The translations under genes and the position numbers were made by a program. A stretch of 64,000 bases of DNA from Todiramphus chloris collaris (lineage: Eukaryota; Chordata; Aves; Coraciiformes; Alcedinidae). Shown here piece after piece: positions 1-30,744 of this stretch. The notes below the pieces were generated by a model, which saw nothing but the letters and a program-made list of their open reading frames with translations, searched no databases and had not been told where the DNA came from. Location of the stretch: positions 10,472,606 to 10,536,605 of the forward strand of contig JANVCC010000030.1 in the NCBI GenBank assembly GCA_025345505.1, given 5' to 3'. Positions within the stretch are counted from its first letter, which is position 1. Each line of letters starts with the position of its first letter.

Positions 1-1640
1 CACGTTCAGTAAAATAATCAAGTTACAACGGCTAGGGATTCCTTCTTCCCTACAGAGGCATAGGAGGTGGCTCTACAACTAAGTTAGCAGCAAACCTCAG
101 TGTTGCCTTGATTCAACATTTCAAGAGCAAATTAACCAGACTTAAAGCAAGAATAGAGCTGATAAAAATGCCACAAATCTGCCCGGAAGATGAAAAGATG
201 TTTTTAACCTCTCCTTTGCTTGTCACACTGAGAAAGACATCCTTTTCCCTTTGGGTGGCCCCAAAATAAGGCTTGCCCTGATTTTGTGCCTGTGCCTGAA
301 CCTCTGGGAGCAACAGGGTCTATACATCAGTGACAAACTTGGAGGGCGGTGGCTTTGCAGTGCATCCATCTCCTTGGGAGCCCTGGTGTTTCAGTCCCAT
401 AGGTGCTGGGCAGAGCGGGCAGAGAAGGCATTTCAGCCCCCAGAGCTGTGGGGACCTGCACTTTTTGCCTATGGCTTTGCCTGCCTCTTGTCTGCTCGTC
501 CCCACTGGGGTTTGGGCCCTGCCAAGGGGAAAGCAGTGAAAAAGAAGAAATTACTGAGCATCAGAAAAAGGAATCATTTAAGAAGGACAACTTCTGCCAG
601 GCAAAATGTGATGGCTTTTTTGGATGGGGATAGAAAACAGGGCTGCAGCAGTAATTAATCCATCTTTCAGCACATCACTTGCATTAATCTGGAGAGCAAG
701 GCTAGACCAGACCTGGCCTAGAGGCACAGGGCTTGGCAGGAGCACTTCTCCAAGGAGGCACAGGCAGCCATGGCTGTAGGGTCTCTGGTGGGTGGTGGAT
801 CCAGTGTCTTTCCCACTAAGAAAGTCAATCCAGAGGGTGAATCAGCTGCCCACAGCCCTTTGAAGGAGGTGGGAATGTGCTCAGACACAGCATGCAGAGC
901 TGCAAGATACAGACATCGTCACCAGGGCTTGTGCCTAATCATAAGCATTTTGTCTCTCTACCATTTTAATTTACTAATTAAATGCAGTATGGGGGAGTAC
1001 AGCATCCTGCCTGGGCCTTTGGCTTCTCATGGTTGAGCTGGATTCCCTGCCTGACAAAAAAATACTCATTCAGCAATCATGCAGGGCCGTTTCCAAGAAC
1101 TGGCAAAAGCTGCATGAGCTGTCATCCTCAGCATCCCAGCCAGGAGCCCCAACCCATCTCTCTGGGGTCCCAGCCAGGAGAGAGGGAGGGAAAGTGGGGC
1201 TGGGACTGGAGAGATCCCATGCGTAGATCACGAACATCATATGGGACCAGCACACAGAGTGCACCTATAGCTGTGTATTCTGCTCCTCTCTGCTTGTTTC
1301 TCTCAAGAAAGTTCAGACTCATCTGTCAGTCCCCTTCTCCTGCTTTTTGAAGTTGGAGAACTACGTACATGGATGATGTCTCTAATTAATATAAATATAG
1401 CGAAACATAAATAATAGACATGCCTGAAATAGCGTCACCCTGAGCAGGCAGGCATACACGTCATGGAAAGAAAATAAAAATGCTTTTTATGTTTTGGCTT
1501 TTTTTTTTTTTGTTTGTTTGTTTTTGGTGGTTTGTTCTGTTCCTTAGGCAAGAGCAACCTTTGCCATGGGTAAAACCACAGAAAAGCAGGAGAGACCGAG
1601 GTTCAGGAGGGTAAAAAAGCCATAGGGATGTGCGTGGGAC
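1..1640. other. upstream intergenic DNA, no gene seen
   Basis: No reading frame here looks like a protein family I recognise, and there is no run of exons with matched splice sites. The stretch is moderately AT-rich, with a poly-T/TTTG run near 1498-1525 and an inverted repeat of homeodomain-type half sites at 965-982. It could hold distal regulatory DNA for DGKG. Reading only, no search was possible. Confidence 0.6.
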
Positions 1641-1741
1641 GGGACCTGGACAGGGAAGAGGACGGGGACAGGGAACGGCGGGGCCGTGGGCCACTGTGCG
1701 GAGCCGGTGGGAGTCCTGCCGCTACGGGGGTGGTGCTAATT

Positions 1742-1764
1742 CATAATAAATTTGGTTTATTATG
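1742..1764. repeat. 9-bp perfect inverted repeat in the DGKG island
   Basis: CATAATAAA (1742-1750) and TTTATTATG (1756-1764) are exact reverse complements separated by 5 nt. It is an AT-rich patch inside a strongly GC-rich island. TTTATTA resembles CDX/posterior-HOX binding sites, so a paired homeodomain site is possible. This is inference. Confidence 0.6.
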
Positions 1765-1872
1765 GGAACGCGTCTCTCGGTCCTCCCCGCAGGTCGGCTG
1801 CTCCCCGCCACGGCGCTTCTCGGCGCTGCCCCGAGCCCGAGGAGGGGCTGAGGCACGGTCGGAGCCGCCGGG

Positions 1873-1917
1873 CTCTTCCCTCCTCCTCCTCCTCCTCTCC
1901 TCCTCCTCCTTCTCCCC
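1873..1917. repeat. (CCT)n polypyrimidine tract
   Basis: Almost uninterrupted C and T made of CCT/TCC units inside the DGKG island. Mirror-like polypyrimidine tracts of this kind are common in GC-rich promoters and can adopt triplex (H-DNA) forms. It probably belongs to the promoter or the non-coding first exon. Confidence 0.75.
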
Positions 1918-1949
1918 GCGGCCGCCCGCCGGTGCTGGCGGAGACGGGC

Positions 1950-2149
1950 GGAGCGGAGCGGAGCGGAGCGGCACGGCGCGGGCCCGAGCCCGCTCGCATC
2001 CCCCCGCTCGGCTCCGCCTCGCCGAGGGAGCGGGGAGCTGCCAGCCGGCCCAGCCAGGCTGGCAACCGGCAGCCCCGGAGACACCGCCGCCGGAGCGACC
2101 CGCCCGGCCCCGCCGGCCGCCGCCGATGGCACCGCGCTGCCGCCGCCAA
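1950..2149 (+). other. DGKG: predicted DGKG 5'UTR exon 1 (3' end only is supported)
   Basis: A strong donor, CAA followed by GTAAGG, ends a GC-rich non-coding stretch at 2149. Its 5' limit is not readable; 1950 is a placeholder. An ATG at 2126 would open a 12-codon upstream frame if this exon joins the acceptor at 8200, with its stop at 8213-8215. Other leader exons could lie between them. Confidence 0.4.
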
Positions 2150-5100
2150 GTAAGGGGACAGCGGCGAGGGGACGCGGGGCTGCGGCAAGCCGGGAAGGGG
2201 GGGCGGGTGGGTCACCGGGGAACCGCGATGGAAGCGCCTCTCTCCAGCCGTGGGAAAATGCCCCGACCCACGCGGGACAGCCGCTCGCCCAGCCGCGACC
2301 TCCCGCTCCGACCGGGAGCGATTTGGTGGCGTTCGCCGCCCTCCCCGCCCGTCCTGCACGGTGCCTTCGGAGTCCGTGATGCCCCCCGGGCTGGTCCCAG
2401 CCCTGTCCCGAGGCCTTTGGGCTGAGTTTGAAGGGTTTGAGAAGCGGGCTCTTGCAGCCAAGGAGCGGGGTAGCGCTGGGGCATAGGAGCTGGCGACCCG
2501 GGGTGCCCGGGCAGGGGGCTTGGACCCTGGGAAAAGCTTCCCTAAGGGTCGGGAAGGACAGGGCAGCATCCCCTTGTCCCCCAGGGTGGAGAAGATGGCT
2601 GCCACAGAGCTTTTAAGGCAGCCTGGGGAGGCTATGGAATCTTCACTGGTGTCTCAGCATGTGTTGGTTCTCAGCTTTGCTGTAAAACCACGTACCCTTT
2701 TAATGGGCAGAGAAGCAACCCGACTAAGTCATTCCCTCACATTACCAGGCAGGAACAACTCTTTAGTTTCTTTCTCATTAAGTAAAAGCCGCTGAGGCTG
2801 TTTGCTTTGGAGGACAGGAGGACCAAGGAGGTGTTCAGCACACCTGGCCTGCAGAAAGAGGCTGGCTGCAACTTGTTCTTCAGGTTGTTTCAGGGGGTGA
2901 AAGGGGAGAACACATTTCAAAGCTACAGAAAGCAGCGATATCCCATGCAAGGTGCAGTTAACCCACAGGACTTGCTGCTGCGGGATTCCTGTGAGGAGGG
3001 AGCCACGGGCTTCCCTCCTCCGATGGAGCCGGGAGCCCAAGGAGGATCCCAGCCCCCAGGCTGCAAGGCCAGCCACTGCCTCCCCATCTGGTGTAGGAAG
3101 GGGCTTTTCCATGAGACAATCTGTGGTTTGGCTTGGACCTGCAGGGAAGGTGACGAGGGGATGGGTCTCACTCAAAAGGCGTCCTCGCTTGGATCCGGTC
3201 CGCTCCAAACTCAACCAACAGAATTATGCTCTAAAAAGGCAACAATAGCAAATTGGGAAGTTGTTGGTGTCCCCAGGGTGTGACCTGAGCTGTCCTGGCC
3301 CTAGTGGGCTGACGGGGGAGGGTGGTGGCGGCCTGGGGTGCGCTCCAGGGATGCTATGCCGGGTCCCTGCTGTTTCAACACTGCTGGGCTGAGTCAAGCT
3401 CTCACAGCTCCCAGATGGGAGTCAATAAAGTCCTCAGCTCAAGTGCAGGACCAGAGGGCTGCATAGCCACCCTCCACTTCCCATACCACTGCCCAGCGGT
3501 GCGGGAGAGAGCACCCGCCACGGGAGAGCTGGTTACAGTGGCAGCAGGTGTCTCTTAGCCCCAGATTTATTGGTCCTCCAAGCAATGGTGGTTGGGAAGA
3601 GGGGAGCATCTCTTAGCAAAATGTTGCTCACTTGCTTAAAAGCTGCCAGGGAAGGGCGTTCTGTGCCTGGGAGTGGGCGTGGAGGCCCAACAAGGTGCTC
3701 CTGGCAGATGTGTTCATGCGGGATTTGTGGTTGTGTACCAACAACCATCTCTGTTTGCTGAACTGCTGCTGAAGGCAGGGGAGTGGACAGCCAGCACAAC
3801 ACACCGAAGAGCAGCTACTCCAGTTGGGAAGGAGCACCTCTCCTCCCACAAGAGGTGTTTGGGGTCAGTAGGTATGGGTTCATGGGCAGCTGAGTGCTCT
3901 GGGCACCCCTGCCAGCATGTTTTGTTGCTCTGGTGCCACAAGGGTGCTTGGCACCCAAAGCAAAGTTGGTGTAAGGTACCTGGACAGTGTGCCCACCTCT
4001 GAATGGGTGGGCAAAGGGCTGAGGGAACATGTAGAAAGCAACGGGCAGAGAGAATGGAAAAAGCAGATCCCGAGTGTCCTCTCAGGCTGGCAAAATGCAG
4101 AAAAGTGCATTCTCCTGTCATTGCAGAAAATAGTTTGGGTGTGACTTGGTTGGGGTTTGTTTGCTGCAGTGGGACAGGAGGGATTTACACTCCATCCAAT
4201 GCCTCAGGGGCCAATGCAAAAATAGACTGGTCTTTCCAAAAGATGGGGTGGGCGGGCTGGAAAATGCCTTACCCACAGGGACCCACCGTGCTTCTGCCCC
4301 AGGAGAAGATGTTGTGAGTGTCTGTGGCTTTCAGCAGGCCCAGCCAGCGATGCAGAGAAGAGCCTGCTGTCGGGCTGTGCTGTACCCCACTGCTACAGCT
4401 GGGGAGCTAAAGCCTCTGCACATGCAAGTGTGCATATGCACAGCAGGAGCTTTCCCTCCTCACTCCGTCTCCTGAAGCTCAAGGAGGGTTCTTCCTTACC
4501 AAGGGGCGTCTGAAGCAAAAATCTCCTGCAGGCAGAGCATGGACTTGCAACCCCATCTGCATACCATTGCAGAGCTGGTTGAAGGCTGGAGGCTCTGTGA
4601 GAGTGGCCACTCTTTTGACAGCACACGGAGACTGCTGTCCCACCACCCACAGTTGCTCTGTCCCAGATTGGGCAGTATTGTGTTTTCATTGCTACCTCGG
4701 GTCCTGGAGAGGACAGGTTTGCCAGTAGAACAAGCCCTCCCAAACCCATGACGAGCCCCATGGCACCATGCTGTGTGATGGGGGAGCAGCCCAGCGCCCG
4801 AGTCTTTGGTCCTTGGCAATGCTGGCTGGTTGCGAACTGGTGGGGAGGCTTATGGGCAGAGGTGGCTGGCTGGAGAAACAGCTCCTCTGCCCTCTCATTG
4901 CTGCTCCCAGGAGCTCCCCAGCCCCGGACACTGGGGACAGTTCTTTCTCATGGATACGAAGATACGCCTGCTGCCTATGGCTTGGCCCTACCACCACCTA
5001 ACCGGGCACTGCTCGCTGGCAGGGACTAGACCATCACCAGCTTCAGCCTGGCATCTCCCTTGTTGACATGAGTGTTTCAGGCCGTACATGGCCAGGCCCT

Positions 5101-8100
5101 GACTCCCGTCAAGCTACGCCTCTGCCCACACCCAGTGATGCTCGCCGTGGCGCCTCCTTCATCACCCCTGGCCCAGCCCTCAGCTCTGTGCTAGGGCTCT
5201 GACACCAGCTAACCCTCAGGAGGGTTTGGGAGGCACTCAGAGCACTCCTGGCTCCTGCATCTCCATCCTCCTCCAGCCACTTTGGCCACCCTGAGTCACA
5301 CACTGTGCTGCTGGTGCCAGCAGAGCTGCAAAGCCCACGCACATGGCTGGCAGGCACAGAGTGAGGAAGGGGAGCGGGGCTGCATCCCAGTAAGCTCTTT
5401 CAAGCAGGGCAATCCAGTGTTGTTTGTAACACTAGTAGGGGAGCTATTTTTAGAGAGAGGGAAATTTGATTTAATAGAACATAATTTGCCACTGACAATT
5501 CAGAGGGCAGCCAAACAAGCAGCAGCTGGATTCCTAAGGAGGCTTTTTCCTGCTCTTCCTGAAATCCAAGACCGATGTGCCAGAAGTGGCATTTGTTATT
5601 CCAGCAATTGCTAAGGGAAAGCCCCTTGGGATGGCCCAATTAGCTCTGCTTAGCTTTCCTTCTATTGCTTTGTGCTGCCTCATGACCTGATGTTAAAAAA
5701 AGTGAAGGATATTTTTGCTGCCATCAGTGGCGGAAGGGCTTGGTGCACCCAAACTCCTTCGGGCAGCTGGAGTGAGCCAGGTTCCCCCCTTTTGCCTTTT
5801 CTTCTGCTTGCTGAGCTAGCTCTGGTTCTGCTCAAAACAAACAGCTCATTTGCCAGGCTTAGAGGGTTTCTTACAGACTGAGTTCTTCTGGACCAGCCTC
5901 GTAGATACCTCAGGACAAACCCTTCATCCTGGATAGGTGCAAAAAACATCTTCTTGCTTGTCCTTTCCCTGAGATGAAGATAAAAAAACCCAAAAAACAA
6001 CAATGCCAGTGTGGGAAGATGTTGGGTAGGTTTTTTCTAGCCCTAAAACTGTTGTGTCCAGCCTGTGCATTCTCAGTAGGTGTCATGGGGACAAAAATTT
6101 GCCAGGATGAGCTGGGATGGGCATAGGCTGGATGTGGCTGGCAGGGAACTTGTGAGGGTGAGAAGCTGACATTTCCCTCAGGATTGTGTGGTGTTTCCAC
6201 ACAAGTGCCCCAGGATCAGAGCAGTGCAGGTATGTGGCATTGTCCTCCCAGCAGCTGACCCCCTCTGGCTTCCAGCTGCCCTGGGCAGGAGCAGCAGAGG
6301 CATCCTGGTGGGAGCCCAAGCCCTTACCAGCTCAGCCCCCACTGTGCTCCCAGCAACCTCGGAGAAACCTTGGAGCCACCGTTGTCTGTAGCTGAGAAGC
6401 CCCAGGCCATGGGACTGGATTGCGAGGACCAGAGCTCCAGTGGCTGCACCACCCAGGGCTGTTTTCTGCTAGCAGGGGGAAGGGAGAGCCACTGGGGAGT
6501 GGGGCAGGAGCTTTTTGGGGCAGCAGCATCTGGCAAGCTCTCAGAGAGCATCCTCCTGTCAGGGTGAAGTTTCATAATCAGCAAAATTTGCCATGAGGCA
6601 AATACCCTCTGCGTGCCATCCAGCCCTGCACACAGCTGTGTTAACTCCAGCAGACCTGTGCTCAGGGCTTGGCAGGCTTCTCTTTGGATGTGCAGTCATT
6701 CCTCACAGCTGGGAAACCCCTTGGCAGCCATGCGGGTGACTGCTCAGCCCTGTGCTGCTCACCCAGGGGTCACCTTCCTCCTGGTAGCCTCAAGAAGGGT
6801 TTTGCAGCACTTACCTCTTCTGCCCAGAGGAGGCTTTGCCTTTGGGCCTTGCTTTGCAGGGGCTGGAGTTAAAGCCAAAATAACATCAGTAAAAAACCCT
6901 GGTTTTCCTGGGCACCAAACAGCAATGCTCCCCTGATCACAGCCCCAAAGCCTTGTGAAGGTGGTCACATCTTGATGAGACTGGGACTTTGCTGTGTGGC
7001 TGGGCTGAAGAGGGTCTATCCCAGAGACTGGCTGTTGGGGAACATCCTGAGGATGAGGGGTTAAGTACCTGCTCCTCCTGCATCCTATGTGTGACCATCA
7101 CTAGGGTTGGTGTGGCCCATGGGTCTCAGTAGCTCCCCAAAGGAGCTCTCTCACCTTAATCAAATGCATTGTCCTGTGAATGAAAAGGTGCTGTGGGCAG
7201 CCCAGACAGTCACAGGGAATGTGGATGCTCCCCACGCATTGCTCCAAGTTGTGTGGCCCTTCATAGCTCACCTGTGCTCTGCTTTCTGCAGTCCATCAGC
7301 TCAGGCTGGTGGAAACTGGAGACCAACATTTATCAGGGAGATGGCTCTAAAACTGAGATCAAGTTACTGTAATCTGCTCCTTGAAGAACAACCACCTTGA
7401 AGGCTGTCTGCCTTTTCCCCCCGTGACCAAGACACTAATAAATTTTGAAGCCTACAAATGGATGGTCTGGAGAGGGCTACTTGGTCAGAGGCCCTCTGAC
7501 ACTTCCTCTGTCGTGCAGGTTTTTCCAGCCCAGGCAGGTTCCTGCTCACCCGATTTTGAACATAGCTTTTCATTTACAATGATTCTTAGTGTCAGAGCCA
7601 GCTAAAGGTCACCACTACAATTCAGAGATGGAGGCGTGAGCTGGGAGTTTCCACTTGTTCAGATCCCCTGCCTGTGGGCACTGTGTCTTCTCTAATTAAT
7701 TGTGTCCTTCCTTCTGCTCCTATTGTGCAGGGTTCCCCTGGGAAACGCTGGGAGTAAATAAGGCAACAAGCTCCTTTCCTTGCCTGTGGCGTTTGCCTTG
7801 CCTCTGTTGAGACACATCCTCTGGCCACCAAGAGCTGTGCCCATTGCGGGTGGCACCCTGCCAGCTCCATGGCAGGGAGGCTCCCTTGAGGATGCTAAGC
7901 CCCAGGGATGGTGACAGTGAGGTGCTTTGTGTTCCTCCTTGCACTCACCCCTCTTTCTGCCAGCCCCCCACTGTGGATGGTGTGCTCTCCTCTCCATTCC
8001 CACGGGGCTCCTGGAGCAGTGTCCCCGCAGCTGCAGTGGGCTGCCTTCCCCAACTGGGAAAGCACCCCTGCACCCCATTTCCAAGCTCATGCACCCCCTG

Positions 8101-8200
8101 TGCTAGCCCCAGTGACCACCATTGCCATGAGTGGTTCTACCCCTGGGGGCAGTTGGCAGACCACCACTGAACCCCTCCTCTCTTTCTGTCCTCGTTCTAG
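2150..8200 (+). other. DGKG: predicted DGKG intron 1
   Basis: About 6 kb between the CpG-island donor and the acceptor of the start-codon exon. I see no conserved protein block and no repeat family in it. Reading frames here are short and lack family signatures. Alternative leader exons cannot be excluded. Confidence 0.45.
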
Positions 8201-8402
8201 GGAGGAAGGTGCTGACCACGTTCTCTGAAACTCCGGAGTTTGCTGCCCACAAGCTCAGTGGGATGGTACCAGCAAGACAAGAATCTGCTGCACCCCTCAT
8301 GGTACTGATGTGACCAAGTGGCCAGCCGGGACTTCCAGCATCGAGCCCGGCACAGTCAGCACAGTGGCTTGTGGCGCCCGCTCTGGGGCTTGCCGCCCAA
8401 AG
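8201..8402 (+). other. DGKG: DGKG 5'UTR part of the start-codon exon
   Basis: A pyrimidine-rich acceptor ending in TTCTAG precedes 8201, and the coding start follows at 8403. The leader contains a complete upstream ORF of 16 residues (8263-8313) whose ATG has G at -3 and G at +4, a good context. It ends 89 nt before the main start, so it could reduce DGKG translation. Confidence 0.6.
8263..8313 (+). CDS. upstream ORF in the DGKG leader, 16 codons plus stop
   Basis: ATG at 8263 in a purine -3 / G +4 context, with TGA at 8311-8313. It contains two further internal ATGs. The peptide resembles no family and the frame is more likely a translational control element than a functional peptide. Confidence 0.4.
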   Translation: MVPARQESAAPLMVLM

Positions 8403-27267
<18,865 letters not shown>

Positions 27268-27565
27268 ACAATGTGCAAGGAGCCATGTCCCAGAAGCACT
27301 TGGTGTCCCATACACCTGCTGCAGAGTCCTCGAATTCCAGCTTTGTGGTGGAGAGAGAAAACACCCCTCCAGGCTCGACAGGGATGATTTGTCCTGGGAA
27401 GGTCTTGGAAGCTACTTTCCAACCACCACGGATGTCTTCTCCAGCTGGTATGGAAGCAGTGGGTGAAGGCAGGCTGACATGCAGGGAGCTTGTTCACTGG
27501 AGCAGCCCTAGGACTGTGGGTTTTTTCCCTTTATTTAAATAAAGCCCCCTGCCTGCCCCAGCAGA
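27268..27565 (+). other. DGKG: predicted DGKG 3'UTR
   Basis: Short untranslated stretch from the stop codon to an AATAAA at 27538-27543. Longer 3' ends using later signals, such as AATAAA near 30509, are possible. Confidence 0.5.
27538..27543 (+). terminator. DGKG: AATAAA polyadenylation signal, likely DGKG
   Basis: First canonical signal after the DGKG stop codon, 271 nt downstream. Use is inferred from position. Confidence 0.5.
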
Positions 27566-30500
27566 GCTGCAAATGAACATGCTCCTGAGAAAACACTATG
27601 CTTCACTTATTTATCTTTAATCCTCTTGAAGGACACTTGATATTTTACTGCACTGGCTTTCTGTCTACCCTTGCACACTGGAGAAGTTAATTATTTTCTT
27701 ACCCTAGAGGAGACAGTCTCTGCCATACCTTCGGCTAGAATTTCTGGGATGAGATTTAAGCAGATGCAAAGACAGCCTTCACTGCTGGCCCTGGAGCCAC
27801 AAGCCATGGGCCGGGCCATGGGCCATGAGGACAAGTGTAGGGTGGACAGGAGGAGACTGTGCTTTTACGTGGAAACTGCAAAAAAGGGATTTTAAGGGGA
27901 GCTTTCTGCAACTCAGCTCTGGGCTTCATGTTCATATTTATGTATTTATTTAACAAACTTTGGGGCAGATTTGGGGGTCACCTTGTTTATGAGCCCAGGT
28001 TGGACGTAAACACCACCAACTCTTCTGTAACCAACACCTCCTGCCACGTGGACTTTCCTCTCTCCTAAAGCCTGCCAGCCTGCACAGGGGGCTGGGGACA
28101 GACATCCAGAAGTTCTTCTCGCTTGCAAGTGTGTGTGTGTGTCTGTGTCCCCGAGTTTTTTACACATCTCCTCGTGTGCTCTCCCAGCATCCTCCAGTGC
28201 TCCTGGATGGCTGCAGGGAGTGGGGCAGAGCTGTGGCACACTGGTTTCTGCAGAGCCAGGTCTGCCCCCGGCCCACCCCAAAGCCAAGGAGCTTCATGGC
28301 TGCCACTGCCAGCCCCTCGCCTGCAGGGATGCCCACTCCTTTTCTCCTCACGCAGCCAGCTGCTGAAGCTCAGCTGCAGTGCATGGGCAGGTTTTGCTGG
28401 CCCCACCCATGCGTCCCCCACCAGGCATGGAGAGACAAACCATGGGACACAGTTTCTCCCTAGGATGTGATGGGGACCAGAAAATGGGTGAATGCATGGA
28501 GAAGGCAGTGATCTGGATGTGTGCCCCACTTCACAGCACTCCCAGGAGCCAGGAGTTGGCAGGACTGGCCCACAGAAAGGGCTGCTGGTTGCTCTTGTAG
28601 GCACCTGCTGCATACTGCAGTGGGGGGATGCCTCCCAGGCAGCTCTCAGGTCTGGTGGAGGCCCTTGTGCCACTACGAGCAAGCCAGGAGCAGTGTGTGT
28701 CCTGTGGATGTTGCTGAGGGCAGGAAAACCACTTCTTGTTCCTGCTGTGCCCCTGCCTCAAAGCAGGAAGCCCCAGCTGGGACAAACCACCATGTCCTCT
28801 CTGTTGACTAAGCAGCACCCAGTCCTTCCTCATAATGCAGGTCCCCATTCAACAGCTTCCACTGGCAGTGCAGAGGGTGATGCTATCATTATGTTTCAGA
28901 GTGAACAGCAAGTTGAAAGCGAGCTGTTCATCACCCTTCCCAGGCAGGGATGGTGCTGTTGTGTGCCTATTCAAGCTTCAGCTCTGGGCTATTTCTGACA
29001 GTGGCCATAGGGTCCTGCTGACATGGGAAGAGGCAGCAGCACTCCAGGGGACCCCAGCCCACAAGTCCCCTTCAGCCAGAACACAGGAGGATGCTCCTGT
29101 GGGCTGCTGTGCCTCCCTCTCCTCCTTCTCTCTGCACCATCACTGGGCAGGGCCAGGGCAAGCTGGGGACAAGTGTTTGCTGCAACGCCAGGCTCAGGGA
29201 CGTGCTTGCAGGAAGGTTCTGGCAGCAGCTGTGAGGAGAGGGCTCTGCAACGGGAGCGGGCACAGGCCTGTCCAGCGGGCACAGGGGTCGCTGCAACTGG
29301 CCAGAGCTGTGACCTGAATACATTGGCATGCTCCACCCACAGCGCACAAATCCACCCTCCTCTTCCTCCTCATCTAGGGCAGCCATTAATGAGTAGCCAG
29401 GTGGAAGCACATAGGAGCTGGGCCAAATAAACCCTGGAGCCCACGGACCAGCAGCCTCCCCAACAGCAGCTGTGCCTTGCAGCACTCACACATGAGGAGG
29501 ATGAAAGAAAAAAACCTCAACAGTGTTCACAGGAGGAGGTTTGGCTCCATTTCCATGCCTGCTTGGCCTCAGCCTGGGCTTTTATCCCACGGCTTCAATT
29601 AGAAAGTGCCTGTATGGAATGAGCAATGGTTTTCACCACAGACCTGCTCCTTGCACTCCGTCACGGTTTGATGGGCTCCGGTCAAAGAGCACCCCTCAGG
29701 TCCCTCTGCCGTGGCTTGCTGTCAGCGGTGGCAGAGCTGAGGGATGTAAGCAGTGACTGTGCCCATGCCTGCACCCATGGGTCTGGTAGTATGTCAGGGG
29801 CAAGGAGTACTTGTTTGAGCTCAAAGCCAGAAAGGAGCACTCAGAGAAGTGACCCGGAAGGCACGGGGAGCCCAGGGCCACCAATCTGGGCCAGCAGGAT
29901 GAGGAGGGTGTTTGGAACACCAGCACTGGTCTGCCAAGAGTGATGGGCTCTGATATAGACATCCCCCTCCGATGATCAGTGAGACAGCCACCGCCACCTC
30001 CCCCAGGGGAGCGCAGCTTTGATCCAGGCTCAACAGACCTCGCAGCTAACAACCTCCTCCTAAGGAGGAGACTCCTTTGACCCTGCTGCCAAGGTCTTCA
30101 GCCAAGGAGGGGATGTGCAGGAGCTGGAATGCCAGCCTGCCTGTCCCTGGCTCCAGGGAGATATAAGCCACATACCCAAGAGGCATGTGAGGCTCTGAAA
30201 CCCACCCTGTCCCCCTCAGTGTCACCCGGCTCAGCCCCGTTCAATACCCAGAGGCTGTGGGATCGAGTCGGAAGCACCAAACACCCTGCTCAGCCCCAGG
30301 CACCAGTGTCCGTGTGCCAGCACCTGGCCAAGCTGGTGCTGTTCTGGGGAAACCTTGAGAGCTGGGGCACCCCTTTCCCACGGGAGCCCCATCCTGTCAC
30401 CAGCCCCGTCCTCCTGCCCTGTGCAAAGCTGTGGCCGTCTGCATGGAAGTGGCGTCCATAGCACAGCGTGTATTGCCCTCTACACCTGGACTGCTGCGGG

Positions 30501-30706
30501 CCTGCCGCAAATAAATATGGTGATGAAACACTTGGCTGGTCCTGCGGTGCACTGGGGATCCCCGATTCCTGGCCGGGCACAAACGGGAGGTGCCCAATTC
30601 AGGGTGCAGGGGCCAAAAGAGCGTTGTCAGCGGCTGCACAATGGAGTGGTGCTTGGTGGGAGCTGTCACCAGCTAAATGTGGAGCCCACAAATTTGATTT
30701 TTTTTC

Positions 30707-30744
<38 letters not shown>

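Larger units (their letters stand above)
1640..2520 (+). promoter_or_regulatory. DGKG: CpG island, likely DGKG promoter
   Basis: The stretch is very GC-rich and CpG-dense compared with both flanks, as for a vertebrate CpG-island promoter. It contains a CT-rich (CCT)n tract at 1873-1917, a short GAGCG tandem run near 1950-1970 and a GC-box-like G-rich run near 2195-2210. No TATA box is obvious. It lies 6 kb upstream of the first DGKG coding exon on the same strand, and an apparent splice donor follows at 2150, so it is inferred to drive DGKG. The exact start site cannot be read. Confidence 0.75.

Noticed and set aside
1628..2425. 265-codon plus-strand frame in the DGKG island
   Set aside because: Explained by high GC, where stop codons are rare. 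Composition is Arg/Pro/Ala/Ser without a domain, and other frames are equally open.
1760..2605. 281-codon minus-strand frame over the same island
   Set aside because: Same cause; antisense shadow in GC-rich DNA with no family resemblance.
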